From positions 1 to 64,000 of the forward strand of contig JBAZED010000004.1 in the NCBI GenBank assembly GCA_041654095.1: DNA of 64,000 nt, in the 5' to 3' direction. Positions within the stretch are counted from its first letter, which is position 1. The number at the start of each line of letters is the position of its first letter. The position numbers and the translations under genes were made by a program. This stretch comes from UBA1424 sp041654095. Lineage in GTDB: Bacteria > Bacillota_I > Bacilli_A > RFN20 > CAG-826. A model generated the notes under the pieces. It was not told the DNA's origin and ran no database searches. It saw only the letters and a list, made by a program, of their open reading frames with translations. Of this stretch, positions 49,316 to 57,942 are shown piece by piece.

Positions 49316-50707
49316 ATGGCAAATTCAGATCTATCGATTCGCTTTACCGATGAAACATACTCGTCGCGCCTCGATGTGATGCGGGCGCTCAACACCAGCT
49401 TGATCGACTCAATCTGGCGCAATATCGAAGAATACCGGAGCCGTTTCAGTCGCTTGCTCTCATTGCGGGATATTGCGAAACGGCCGCTGCGCGTCACTTT
49501 TACCCCAAATATTACCGATCGGATTACCAATTTAGAGCGCAAGCTGACTAGGGCGATGAGCCAATTTTCACAATTCGATCGCGAAGCTTCCGAGCGAATT
49601 GCCATTCAAAAAGAGAGCTACCGCAAGATTCTCGCCGCGCTGGCTCAAAAGAACAACATCGTCGCGACCGACGTCGATATCATGGCCATCGTCACCGGTC
49701 AGAATTTTAATTCTGCGCATGCCTCTTTAGCCGACTATTATAAAACGCTGCGGCATTTTGAAGAATTTCATCACGATCCGATCGACGAGAATTTTTTGGC
49801 GGACATCTATGCCCGCATCATCGGCCAAACCGAGCTCGTCACTTTCTATCGCGAAAAAGATTTTTCGCGCCCGAATCAGACCTTGATAGGAAAGGAATAT
49901 GATTTTGCTCCAGCCGCGACGATCGAATTTCTGATGAACGATCTGCTCGATTTTATCAACAACAGCGAAATCAGCTTTGTCGTCAAAGTCGTGGCCGCCT
50001 ACTATTTCATCGACTATGTCAAACCATTTGAAAGTCACAATGAAGAAATCGCTTTACTTTTAGTAAAGAGTATACTGTCGCATAACGATATCGGCGAAGT
50101 CAGCGCCTTTTTACCGCTCGAATCGCTCTTGGAGATGCGCAACGAGAACTTCCGGAAAGTCTTTCTCGAGGTTCAAAAGACGAACGACTTGACGTATGCT
50201 CTCTTGGCCATCATCGATATCGTCCTGGGCGAAGTTCAGTCCTTCTTAGACCTCGTCACCCAGACGAAGATGAAGGAAGTCAAGCGCGAGTTCCGGTCTC
50301 TCGACGGCGAAGCGCCCATCGCTAAGCCCGTCGAAGAGCCTAAGCCGGTGGCCAAGCCCGCCATCAGAGAAGAGCCGGTTCACAAGCAGAGAGAAGCGCC
50401 GGTCGTCAAAGAAGTTCATCCCGAAGTTTTGGCCATGCCGCAACCCGCTGAGCTTCCAAAGGAAGAAGACGTTAAATCAGTCATGAAAAATCTGCTGGAA
50501 TCAAATCCGCTCCTGCGTCCCAAACAAGCTGAATTTTACGCCCGACATCGGACCTTGGGAAAATACTACACGATCGCGATGTATAAGAAAGACATGGATG
50601 TGGTCTACGAAACAGCGCGAACTTCGATGGACAATTTAGCGCAACTCGGTTATTATCGTCGTGAGAATATCAAGAACAAATTCGTTTACACACCCGTGAA
50701 AATATAA
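49316..50707 (+). CDS. Fic-fold protein with degenerate active-site motif and C-terminal winged helix
   Basis: A 463-residue protein with the layout of Fic AMP-transferases. Residues ~140-215 follow the Fic helical pattern (LHxxI-like FLADIYARIIGQTE ... FLMNDLLDFINN). The motif that should read HPFx(D/E)GNGR reads KPFESHNEE at 236-244, losing the catalytic His, both Gly and the Arg. A Pro/Glu/Lys linker (~330-385) leads to a winged-helix-like end (YETARTSMDNLAQLGYYRRE ... KFVYTPVKI), also typical of Fic proteins. I infer a catalytically dead Fic relative, perhaps regulatory or DNA-binding. Other readings cannot be excluded. Confidence 0.6.
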   Translation: MANSDLSIRFTDETYSSRLDVMRALNTSLIDSIWRNIEEYRSRFSRLLSLRDIAKRPLRVTFTPNITDRITNLERKLTRAMSQFSQFDREASERIAIQKESYRKILAALAQKNNIVATDVDIMAIVTGQNFNSAHASLADYYKTLRHFEEFHHDPIDENFLADIYARIIGQTELVTFYREKDFSRPNQTLIGKEYDFAPAATIEFLMNDLLDFINNSEISFVVKVVAAYYFIDYVKPFESHNEEIALLLVKSILSHNDIGEVSAFLPLESLLEMRNENFRKVFLEVQKTNDLTYALLAIIDIVLGEVQSFLDLVTQTKMKEVKREFRSLDGEAPIAKPVEEPKPVAKPAIREEPVHKQREAPVVKEVHPEVLAMPQPAELPKEEDVKSVMKNLLESNPLLRPKQAEFYARHRTLGKYYTIAMYKKDMDVVYETARTSMDNLAQLGYYRRENIKNKFVYTPVKI

Positions 50708-50722
50708 AGAAGAGGCCTCGCC

Positions 50723-51013
50723 ATGAAACCATTATTATTGATAAACTTAGCTGCTGCCGGATGGGAGACGCCGGTCATCCTCTTTTCCTTGCTCGCCTTT
50801 TTCGGACTAATCGTCTTAGGCGTCATCTTCGCCAAGAAGCACATCAGAGGTTTGCAAAGTAAAGACGACCAACCCATCGACGAGGAAAAGGCCATCGAAG
50901 AAGAACTAAATCGCGTCTTGCGACCGATCGAAGACGAAAAGATTAAAGAGGAGATGTTAAAAACGGCACATGAACAAACTCCCGAGTCCGAAAAGGACAA
51001 GCCCAAAGGCTAA
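50723..51013 (+). CDS. Small single-pass membrane protein, unknown
   Basis: A 96-residue protein with one transmembrane helix (~18-40, TPVILFSLLAFFGLIVLGVIF) and then a highly charged cytosolic tail rich in Glu and Lys. It is not a recognised family. AAGAGG upstream supports ATG 50723. Its 3' end overlaps hemW by 44 bases in another frame, an unusually long overlap. The codon style is coding-like throughout, and its close fit between two clear genes supports it being expressed. Confidence 0.65.
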   Translation: MKPLLLINLAAAGWETPVILFSLLAFFGLIVLGVIFAKKHIRGLQSKDDQPIDEEKAIEEELNRVLRPIEDEKIKEEMLKTAHEQTPESEKDKPKG

Positions 51014-52091
51014 TTCGCTCTATCTCCACATTCCTTTTTGCCATCATCTTTGTCATTATTGCGATTTTCCGAAAATGCTCTATGACGAGAAAATGGCTTT
51101 TTCTTATCTCGATAACTTGTTTAAGGAACTAGACTCTTATCATATTGATAAAGTCGCGACAATCTATGTCGGTGGGGGCACGCCCAGCGCCCTGAACGAC
51201 GATCTTTTTGAACGCCTCCTTAAGCAAATACAACCTTATCTCGCTCCTTCTGGCGAGTTCACGGTCGAGGCAAATGTCGAGCAGCTCAGCGCGGTGAAGT
51301 TGATTCTGATGCGCCGCTACGGCGTCAACCGCCTGTCCATCGGCGCGCAATCAACCGATGACGAGATGCTGAAGAACATGAATCGGAAACATACGTTTAG
51401 CGACGTGCAAAAAGCGGTGGAACAAGCCCGTGGTTTAGGCTTCAACAACATCAATCTCGATCTGATTTACGGCGTTCCTTCGCAGAGCGAAACTATGCTC
51501 CGCACCGACATAAAACGCCTGCTCGAACTCAATCCCGAGCACCTTTCCGTCTATTCTCTGACGATCCATCCGGGCACTATTTTTTATCAGCGTGGATGCA
51601 ACGAGCAAAATGAAGACGACTCGCGCCGTCACTACGACATCATCCTCGAAGAGCTCCGCCGCGCCGGATATATTCGTTACGAAGTATCGAATTTTGCCAA
51701 GCCCGGCCACATGGCGAGGCACAATCTCACCTATTGGAGAAACGAACCGTATTACGGCGTGGGATTGGGCGCGGCCGGTTTTCTGGGCGGCGTCCGCTAC
51801 GAAAACACGCGCAATATGAGCAAGTATTTGCAAGGGGTGACCAAGCAGGGCGAAGAGCGGCTATCGAAAGAGGAGGATGAGAAGTATTTCTGGATGCTCA
51901 ACCTGCGGCTCGAAGATGGCTTTGCAATCAGCGAGTACGTCCGCCGTTATGGCGAACAAGCCCTCGCCGACCGCCTCGCGATATTCCGGGATACGATTAA
52001 GGCCGGTCTTATGCTAAAATCGAATGGTAGAATACGATTGTCCGACGATGGACTGATGATCTTGGATCGTATTCTCCTGCTCATCATCTAA
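50970..52091 (+). CDS. hemW: Radical SAM heme-family protein HemW (coproporphyrinogen oxidase-like)
   Basis: HemW is a heme chaperone-like radical SAM protein. SLYLHIPFCHHLCHYCDF carries the CxxxCxxC cluster motif followed by the HemW-type YCDF. IYVGGGTPSAL binds SAM. NRLSIGAQS and the C-terminal HemN_C-like domain follow. Length 373 aa from ATG 50970. That start overlaps the preceding gene by 44 bases; a later start is not available before the cluster motif without losing SLYLHIPFC. No heme genes are nearby. Confidence 0.92.
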   Translation: MNKLPSPKRTSPKANSLYLHIPFCHHLCHYCDFPKMLYDEKMAFSYLDNLFKELDSYHIDKVATIYVGGGTPSALNDDLFERLLKQIQPYLAPSGEFTVEANVEQLSAVKLILMRRYGVNRLSIGAQSTDDEMLKNMNRKHTFSDVQKAVEQARGLGFNNINLDLIYGVPSQSETMLRTDIKRLLELNPEHLSVYSLTIHPGTIFYQRGCNEQNEDDSRRHYDIILEELRRAGYIRYEVSNFAKPGHMARHNLTYWRNEPYYGVGLGAAGFLGGVRYENTRNMSKYLQGVTKQGEERLSKEEDEKYFWMLNLRLEDGFAISEYVRRYGEQALADRLAIFRDTIKAGLMLKSNGRIRLSDDGLMILDRILLLII

Positions 52092-52095
52092 AATT

Positions 52096-52518
52096 ATGGA
52101 AATCGCCCGGTACGAAAAACGCGTCATCGCCTATCTCATCGACCTGCTCATCGCCTTCGCGCCTCCGCTCGTCGTGGCTTTCCTTTTGTATTTTCATCTC
52201 CCCGATGGTCCGAGCGTGCCTCTCTACTTCTATTTTTTGGTCGTGGAAATCGCAACCTATCTTTTATACATCGTCTTCACCTTTATCTTTTCGATGATTT
52301 CGCGCGGGTTTACACTCGGGTCGTTAATTATGGGAATTAAGATCATGCACCCAAACCGCCTCCCCGTCACGGCTCGCGAAGCTTTTATCCGCGGCGTGAC
52401 AATCGGGCTTCTACCGATGGTCATCGTCAACGCCATCTATATGATTTCGATCCATACGGAGCGCACGATTTTCGACCGCATCACCGAGACGGTCGTCGTC
52501 GATTACCGGCACCGTTAA
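52096..52518 (+). CDS. RDD family membrane protein
   Basis: A 140-residue protein with three hydrophobic segments (~14-36, 42-68, 102-122). The RDD family pattern is R-x-x-A-Y-L-I-D-L-L-I near the N terminus, with FTLGSLIMGIKI before the third helix. Function is not defined for most members; sodium/proton or solute transport has been suggested for some. It starts 4 bases after hemW and ends before a terminator. Confidence 0.85.
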   Translation: MEIARYEKRVIAYLIDLLIAFAPPLVVAFLLYFHLPDGPSVPLYFYFLVVEIATYLLYIVFTFIFSMISRGFTLGSLIMGIKIMHPNRLPVTAREAFIRGVTIGLLPMVIVNAIYMISIHTERTIFDRITETVVVDYRHR

Positions 52519-52536
52519 CAGGATACGCGACTAGAT

Positions 52537-52559
52537 AACCACACTAGTGTGGTTTTTTT
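52537..52559 (+). terminator. Intrinsic terminator before hrcA operon
   Basis: AACCACAC (52537-52544) pairs with GTGTGGTT (52547-52554), followed by TTTTT. It ends the hemW/RDD transcript. Confidence 0.85.
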
Positions 52560-52583
52560 ATTTATGTGTTTCTTTTCACTTTT

Positions 52584-52610
52584 TTAGCACTTACTACTTG
52601 ACAGTGCCAA
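52584..52610 (+). promoter_or_regulatory. CIRCE operator A (upstream) of hrcA operon
   Basis: TTAGCACTT (52584-52592), exactly 9 bases, CAGTGCCAA (52602-52610). Slightly diverged from the TTAGCACTC-N9-GAGTGCTAA consensus; it overlaps the -35 hexamer. Confidence 0.75.
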
Positions 52611-52625
52611 AAGAGCCTATATAAT
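52598..52625 (+). promoter_or_regulatory. Promoter of hrcA-grpE-dnaK-dnaJ
   Basis: Perfect TTGACA (52598-52603), 16-base spacer, perfect TATAAT (52620-52625). The strong consensus fits a promoter normally held down by HrcA. Confidence 0.8.
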
Positions 52626-52629
52626 ATAC

Positions 52630-52656
52630 TTAGCACTCAGCCGATAAAAGTGCTAA
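52630..52656 (+). promoter_or_regulatory. CIRCE operator B (downstream) of hrcA operon
   Basis: TTAGCACTC (52630-52638), 9 bases, AAGTGCTAA (52648-52656), one change from consensus. It covers the expected start site, 4 bases after the -10. Confidence 0.92.
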
Positions 52657-52669
52657 TAAGGACCAAACT

Positions 52670-53728
52670 ATGAACCGTCGCGATCAGATCTTAAAATTAG
52701 TAGTCGACCACTTCATCAAGACGGCGCAACCCGTCGGCAGCCAAACGCTCATCGATGAGTACCATTTAGATTTTTCGTCAGCGACGATCCGCAGTGAGAT
52801 GAACGCCCTAGAAGCCGATGGTTTCATCGAGAAGACGCACACTTCCAGCGGCCGCGTCCCCTCAAGTAAAGGCTATCGTTACTACGTCGATAACCTCCGC
52901 GAAAAATCGATCGACGAGGAAATTAAGCACCGCATTCAGACGGTTCTCGACCAAAAAGTTCAATCATCCGAAGCGGTGATCAGGGAATCTTGCGAAATTC
53001 TTTCGCACATGACCAATCTCGTCAGCGTCGTTTTAGGTCCGAACGCCAACGAGGAAAAACTCGTCAATCTCCAAATTATTCCAATCGGCGAAAGATCGGC
53101 CACGGCCGTCTTCGTCACCGATACCGGCTACGTCGAAAACAAGACTTTCAACATCGCTGAAAAAATTAAGATCGACGATGTTCAATCGTGCGTCAAATTG
53201 CTCAATGACCGCCTCTCGGGAACGCCAATCTCGGAATTAGTCCCCAAGATGCAGGCCATCAAGCCGCTGATCAGCGATTTGATCGTCGGGCATGATATTT
53301 TATATCAAGCTATGCTCGAAACCTTCTTGCGCTTCGCTTCCGATCGCTTGAGCCTCTACGGTCGCGACAAGCTGCTCGATCAACCTGAATATTCGCACGA
53401 TATCAATAAATTAAAGAAGATCATGCAGATGCTCAGCTCGCCCGAATTGATACGCGATATCACCGAGCAAGGGGAAGGCGAATTAACGATTCGCATCGGC
53501 GAAAGCGATAATGACCTCGAAGACGTCGCCATCGTCTCGGCCAAAGTCAAAGTCCCCGGCCAAAAAGAAGGCAACATCGCCATCGTCGGACCGCGGCGCA
53601 TGGATTATGAAAAGGTCATCAGCTATCTCGAATATGTCGTCGACACCATCGAAAAGCACTTCGAAGATCGTGATGATCTGGTAAAAAAATCAACAAAGGA
53701 GGATGACAACGGGTGGAAAAAGAATTAA
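52670..53728 (+). CDS. hrcA: Heat-inducible transcription repressor HrcA
   Basis: HrcA binds CIRCE and represses class I heat-shock genes; GroE or other chaperones assist its folding. The 352 residues have the winged-helix N-terminus (RRDQILKLVVDHFIKTAQPVGSQTL; SSATIRSEMNALEADGFIEKTHTSSGRVPS). A GAF-like dimer domain follows, ending with SPELIRDITEQGEGELTIRIG and GPRRMDYEKVISYLEYV. It is autoregulated by two CIRCE sites immediately upstream, and overlaps grpE by 16 bases. Confidence 0.96.
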   Translation: MNRRDQILKLVVDHFIKTAQPVGSQTLIDEYHLDFSSATIRSEMNALEADGFIEKTHTSSGRVPSSKGYRYYVDNLREKSIDEEIKHRIQTVLDQKVQSSEAVIRESCEILSHMTNLVSVVLGPNANEEKLVNLQIIPIGERSATAVFVTDTGYVENKTFNIAEKIKIDDVQSCVKLLNDRLSGTPISELVPKMQAIKPLISDLIVGHDILYQAMLETFLRFASDRLSLYGRDKLLDQPEYSHDINKLKKIMQMLSSPELIRDITEQGEGELTIRIGESDNDLEDVAIVSAKVKVPGQKEGNIAIVGPRRMDYEKVISYLEYVVDTIEKHFEDRDDLVKKSTKEDDNGWKKN

Positions 53729-54339
53729 ATCCGGAAATCAAGAAAGAAGAAAAAAGCGAAGAAGAAAGTAAAGACAAAGAGCGGAAGTCGTTCCGCCACA
53801 AGATCGAAGTCAAAGAAGCGGAGATCGAAAAGTGGAAAGCTGATGCCAACCACTGGAAGAATGAATACTATAAGGCCTACGCCGATACGCAAAATCTGCG
53901 CAAGAGCCTGGAGCGCGAATTGAGCGAAGGGCTCAAATATCGGGCCGAGGGATTCATCGCCGAACTGCTCCCGATCCTCGATGGCTTCTACTTCGCCCTT
54001 TCGATGGAACCGACCAATCAGGATCTCAAAAACTATTTAGTTGGGTTCCAGTACATCTATCAGAATCTGCTCGCCGTCTTAGACAAAGAAGGCGTCAAAG
54101 AAATCGCGCCCAAAGAAGGAGAGCCGTTTGATGTTCGGACGATGCACGCGATGGAAGCCGAAGAAAAAGACGGCCAACCCAATCTAATCGTCCGCGTTCT
54201 CAACAAAGGTTACAAATTAAAAGATCGCCTCATCCGTCCGGCGAACGTCATCGTCAGCAAAGCAAAAGCTGCCGAAGTTAAGAAAGAGATTAAAGACGGA
54301 GAATCAAATACGGAAACCAGCGTCACTAAAGACGCTTAA
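53713..54339 (+). CDS. grpE: Nucleotide exchange factor GrpE
   Basis: Releases ADP from DnaK. The 208-residue protein has a charged N-terminal tail, a long coiled coil (~30-90, DANHWKNEYYKAYADTQNLRKSLERE) and the C-terminal beta domain. The latter contains YQNLLAVLDKEGVKEIAP, GEPFDVRTMHAME and VLNKGYKLKDRLIRPANVIVSK. The GTG start is inside the end of hrcA, with AAAGGAGG upstream. Its order between hrcA and dnaK is canonical for Bacillota. Confidence 0.95.
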   Translation: MEKELNPEIKKEEKSEEESKDKERKSFRHKIEVKEAEIEKWKADANHWKNEYYKAYADTQNLRKSLERELSEGLKYRAEGFIAELLPILDGFYFALSMEPTNQDLKNYLVGFQYIYQNLLAVLDKEGVKEIAPKEGEPFDVRTMHAMEAEEKDGQPNLIVRVLNKGYKLKDRLIRPANVIVSKAKAAEVKKEIKDGESNTETSVTKDA

Positions 54340-54360
54340 TCATAGGAGGAAATATCCATT

Positions 54361-56199
54361 ATGTCAAAAGAAGTTATTCTCGGTATCGACTTAGGTACCA
54401 CCAACTCAGTCGCTAGTTATCTACAAGCCGACGGAAAGGTGAAAGTCATCCCCAATCCCGAAGGCACAAATACGACGCCCTCGGCTGTGGCCTTTAAAGC
54501 TAACGGTGAGGAAATCGTCGGCAATGCCGCAAAGCGGCAAGCCGTAACTAATCCCGACACCGTTCTATCTATTAAACGGAAGATGGGCACATCCGAAAAG
54601 CTGCACATCAAGTGCATCAAGAAAGATTTCACACCCCAGGAAATCAGCGCCAAAGTCTTAGGCTATATGAAGAAGTACGCGGAAGATAATGTCGGCCACG
54701 CGATTAAAAAAGCCGTCATCACCGTCCCCGCCTATTTCAACGACGCCCAACGGCAGGCGACCAAGGATGCTGGCGTCATCGCCGGCCTCGATGTCGTCCG
54801 CATCATCAACGAGCCGACCGCGGCTGCTCTCGCCTATGGCCTTGAGAACAAAAAGGCTGGTAAAATACTCGTTTACGACCTCGGCGGTGGAACGTTCGAC
54901 GTCTCGATACTCGATATCGGCGACGGCACCTTTGAAGTCGTTTCAACCTCAGGTGATAACCACCTCGGCGGCGACGACTGGGATAAAGTGCTGGCCGACT
55001 GGATCAAAGCTCAGATCAAGATTGCCCACAATGTCGATCTGACCGACAAGATGGCCGAGCAGCGCTTCATCGAAGCGGCCGAAAAAGCCAAAATCGAACT
55101 TTCAAGTTCGTTAGAAACGACGATTTCTCTGCCGTTCATCGGCATGTCGAGCGCCGGCCCCATCAACTTTGAAACCAAACTCTCGAGAGCTAAATTCCAA
55201 GATTTGACCAAACACCTCTTGGCGCGCACCGAAGCACCTTTAAAAAGAGCACTCGCCGATGCGAAACTAACCGCTAATGATATCGATGAAATCTTGCTGG
55301 TCGGTGGTTCAATCAGAATGCCAGCCGTTCAAGAATTAGTCAAGAAGCTGACGGGCAAGACTCCAAATCTCTCGGTCAACCCAGATGAAGCCGTGTCGGT
55401 CGGAGCCGCGATTCAAGGTGGCATCGTCGCCGGTGACGTCAAAGACGTCGTCTTACTCGATGTCACACCTTTGACCCTCGGTATTGAAACACTCGGCGAA
55501 GTCATGACCCCGCTGATCACGCGCAACACGACCATTCCGACGACCAAGTCGCAGATCTTCTCGACCGCGGCTGACAACCAACCCGCCGTCGACATCATGG
55601 TCTACCAAGGCGAACGGCCGATGGCGAAGGACAATAAATTGCTCGGCCACTTCCAGCTGACGGGTATCAAGCCCGCCCGCCGCGGCGAACCGCGCATCGA
55701 AGTCACTTTCTCAATCGACGTTAATGGTATCGTTAAAGTCACAGCTAAAGACCTCGATAGCCAAAAAGAGCAGCAGATCACCATCTCGGGGACGAGCGGA
55801 CTTTCCAAATCTGACATCGATCGCATGGTTCGCGAAGCCGAAGAAAACCGCGACGCCGACGAAAAGCGCAAAGAAGAAGTCGAAGTCAAGAACAAAGCCG
55901 AGCAATATATCGCGAGCATCGATCAAGCCCTCGCCGAAAAAGGCGACAGCCTCGAAGCGGCCCAAAAAGAGCAGACGACCAAGCTCCGCGATGAATTAAA
56001 GGCGGCGCTTGATGCCAACGACATCGACACCTTGCGCAATCGTTTAGGCGAACTCGAACAGGCGGCGGCGATGATGGCCAATGCCGGCGCAAAAGCCCCG
56101 CATGCCGAAGCCGGACCGCAACCCGAAGCTGAAGCCAAGGATAGCGGCGCCAGCCCCGACGATGTCATCGATGCCGATTTCACCGAAAAGAAAAACTAA
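54361..56199 (+). CDS. dnaK: Chaperone protein DnaK
   Basis: Hsp70 chaperone. The nucleotide-binding domain has GIDLGTTNS, VPAYFNDAQRQATKDAG, INEPTAAALAYGL, YDLGGGTFDVSIL and LVGGSIRMP (usually GGSTR). The linker is DVVLLDVTPLTLGIE and the substrate domain ends with an Ala/Glu-rich helical lid and DDVIDADFTEKKN. Length 612 aa is normal. AGGAGG precedes the ATG. It lacks the ~24-residue insert found near the start in Gram-negative DnaK, which fits Bacillota. Confidence 0.98.
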   Translation: MSKEVILGIDLGTTNSVASYLQADGKVKVIPNPEGTNTTPSAVAFKANGEEIVGNAAKRQAVTNPDTVLSIKRKMGTSEKLHIKCIKKDFTPQEISAKVLGYMKKYAEDNVGHAIKKAVITVPAYFNDAQRQATKDAGVIAGLDVVRIINEPTAAALAYGLENKKAGKILVYDLGGGTFDVSILDIGDGTFEVVSTSGDNHLGGDDWDKVLADWIKAQIKIAHNVDLTDKMAEQRFIEAAEKAKIELSSSLETTISLPFIGMSSAGPINFETKLSRAKFQDLTKHLLARTEAPLKRALADAKLTANDIDEILLVGGSIRMPAVQELVKKLTGKTPNLSVNPDEAVSVGAAIQGGIVAGDVKDVVLLDVTPLTLGIETLGEVMTPLITRNTTIPTTKSQIFSTAADNQPAVDIMVYQGERPMAKDNKLLGHFQLTGIKPARRGEPRIEVTFSIDVNGIVKVTAKDLDSQKEQQITISGTSGLSKSDIDRMVREAEENRDADEKRKEEVEVKNKAEQYIASIDQALAEKGDSLEAAQKEQTTKLRDELKAALDANDIDTLRNRLGELEQAAAMMANAGAKAPHAEAGPQPEAEAKDSGASPDDVIDADFTEKKN

Positions 56200-56208
56200 T
56201 CACTCACG

Positions 56209-56235
56209 AGCGTGGGGGCTAATTGCCCCTTCGCT
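56209..56235 (+). other. Stable hairpin between dnaK and dnaJ
   Basis: AGCG-TG-GGGGC (56209-56219) can pair with GCCCC-TT-CGCT (56225-56235) around TAATT. No T-run follows, so it is more likely an RNA stability or processing element setting the dnaK:dnaJ ratio than a full terminator. Confidence 0.5.
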
Positions 56236-56254
56236 TTAGTAATAAAGGAGACTT

Positions 56255-57391
56255 ATGGCCACCAAACGCGATTATTATGAAGTGCTCGGGCTCGCCAAAG
56301 GTGCGAGCAAAGACGATATCAAGTCCGCCTATCGCCGCTTGGCAAAAAAATACCACCCCGACATCAACAAAGAACCTGGGGCAGAAGCCAAGTTTAAAGA
56401 AGTTCAAGAAGCTTATGACATTCTCTACGACGATAATAAGCGGGCGACTTACGACCAATTCGGCCATGCCGCTTTCGAACAAGGGACCTCGAGCGGAGGC
56501 AATCCTTTTTCGGGCGCGGGTTTTTCGGGCGCGGGTTTTGGCGACATAAATCTCGGCGACATCTTCAATTCGTTCATGGGTGGTGGCACTCGCACTCGTA
56601 GCGACGCCAATGCCGCGCGGCGCGGCGAGGATACTCTGATGCGCATCCGCATCGAGTTCACGGATGCCGTCAGCGGCCGCAAATACACCGTCCCGGTCTC
56701 ATACGACGAGACTTGTACGACGTGTGGCGGCAGCGGTGCCCACAGCTCGAAAGACATTCACACGTGTTCGAATTGCCATGGCAAAGGTTACGTCCGCACT
56801 CAGCAGCGAACTCTATTCGGCATCATGGAAGGTCAGACGACGTGCCAAGTTTGCGGCGGCAGCGGCAAAATCATCGACAACAAATGCACGACGTGCGGTG
56901 GCAAAGGCTATAACCGCGTCAAGCGCGACATCGACGTCAATGTCCCCGCCGGTATAAACTCCGGACAGCAAATCCGCGTTCAAGGGCGCGGGGGCCGCGG
57001 CGCTAATGGCGGGCCGAACGGTGACCTCTTCATCGAGATCATCGTCAATCCCCATCCGCATTTCAAACGCGACGGCAACAACATCCACATCTCGATTCCG
57101 ATCAGCTTTGTCGACGCCGCGCTCGGCACGACCATCGAAGTGCCGACCGTCTACGGCAATGTCGAGGTCAAAATTCCAGCCGGAACGCAACCCGACAACA
57201 TCCTCAAGTTAAAGGGCAAAGGCCTCAAGGATATGCGGAGCGGCAACCCCGGCGATGAATTCATCCATCTAGAAATCAAAACGCCCAAAAATCTGAATCG
57301 CAAGCAGAAGGAACTCCTCGAAAATTATCGCCAGAGCGAAGCTAGCGGCGAGAACGTCTTCGAAAAATTCCGCAAAAACTTCCGCAATTAA
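56255..57391 (+). CDS. dnaJ: Chaperone protein DnaJ
   Basis: Hsp40 partner that stimulates DnaK. J domain (1-70) with HPD (KKYHPDINKE), a Gly/Phe linker with a repeated FSGAGF, and four zinc-binding repeats (CTTCGGSG, CSNCHGKG, CQVCGGSG, CTTCGGKG; ~145-210). A C-terminal substrate domain follows. Length 378 aa. AAAGGAG precedes ATG 56255. It is the last gene of the hrcA operon, followed by a terminator. Confidence 0.97.
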   Translation: MATKRDYYEVLGLAKGASKDDIKSAYRRLAKKYHPDINKEPGAEAKFKEVQEAYDILYDDNKRATYDQFGHAAFEQGTSSGGNPFSGAGFSGAGFGDINLGDIFNSFMGGGTRTRSDANAARRGEDTLMRIRIEFTDAVSGRKYTVPVSYDETCTTCGGSGAHSSKDIHTCSNCHGKGYVRTQQRTLFGIMEGQTTCQVCGGSGKIIDNKCTTCGGKGYNRVKRDIDVNVPAGINSGQQIRVQGRGGRGANGGPNGDLFIEIIVNPHPHFKRDGNNIHISIPISFVDAALGTTIEVPTVYGNVEVKIPAGTQPDNILKLKGKGLKDMRSGNPGDEFIHLEIKTPKNLNRKQKELLENYRQSEASGENVFEKFRKNFRN

Positions 57392-57395
57392 GTGA

Positions 57396-57420
57396 AGAGG
57401 CTCATAAGAGTCTCTTTTTT
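57396..57420 (+). terminator. Intrinsic terminator after dnaJ
   Basis: AGAGGCTC (57396-57403) pairs with GAGTCTCT (57408-57415), one G-U pair, followed by TTTTT. Confidence 0.8.
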
Positions 57421-57427
57421 GATAGAA

Positions 57428-57457
57428 TTGATAGAATTTATATTCGCGTGTGATAAT
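57428..57457 (+). promoter_or_regulatory. Promoter region of guanine deaminase-permease pair
   Basis: TTGATA (57428-57433) and GATAAT (57452-57457) are 18 bases apart. The -35 lies in a tandem repeat of TTGATAGAA (57419-57436). No purine riboswitch consensus is visible in the short leader. Confidence 0.4.
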
Positions 57458-57482
57458 ATATTTATGATTGTGAGGATCGATT

Positions 57483-57941
57483 ATGAACAAATTTATGAAA
57501 ATGGCCATCAATGAAGCTCGCAAAGGCATTCGCGGCGGTCACGGCGGACCCTTCGGAAGCGTCATCGTTAAAGACGGCCTCGTGATTGCTAAAGGTCATA
57601 ATCAAGTTCTCAAAAATCAAGATCCGACATGCCATGGCGAGATGATGGCGATTCACAAAGCTTGCAAAAAATTGGGCACTTACGATTTGAGCGGGTGCGA
57701 ATTATATACGACGGCCGAACCGTGCCCGATGTGCCTCGGAGCCATTTTATGGGCCAATATTGCGAAGGTGTATTTCGGTTGCAATATCGTCGATACCGAG
57801 GGCATCGGCTTTCGCGATAAAGTCTTTTACGAGATCAACGAATCCGGAAAAAAAGATGAACTCGTCATCGAACTAGATCGCAAACAATGCCTAAAATTAT
57901 TCGAAGAATACAATAATATCAAAGACAGACAGCATTATTAA
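57483..57941 (+). CDS. Guanine deaminase-like nucleoside/base deaminase
   Basis: A 152-residue cytidine-deaminase-fold enzyme. Zinc motif: CHGEMMAI (His, catalytic Glu) and EPCPMCLGAI (two Cys). The GGPFGSVIVKDG start, DPT before the His, the KKLGTYDLSGCELYT stretch and a C-terminal Tyr match Bacillus GuaD (which swaps its C terminus between subunits) better than tRNA deaminase TadA. The following xanthine-type permease supports a role in guanine-to-xanthine conversion. GAGGATCGATT precedes the ATG. Confidence 0.8.
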   Translation: MNKFMKMAINEARKGIRGGHGGPFGSVIVKDGLVIAKGHNQVLKNQDPTCHGEMMAIHKACKKLGTYDLSGCELYTTAEPCPMCLGAILWANIAKVYFGCNIVDTEGIGFRDKVFYEINESGKKDELVIELDRKQCLKLFEEYNNIKDRQHY

Positions 57942-57942
57942 T

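Noticed and set aside
57483..57941. tRNA adenosine deaminase TadA
   Set aside because: The deaminase fold is shared, but the GGPFG start, DPT-x-H context, C-terminal Tyr and linkage to a xanthine-type permease fit guanine deaminase better. The alternative is kept open in the entry.
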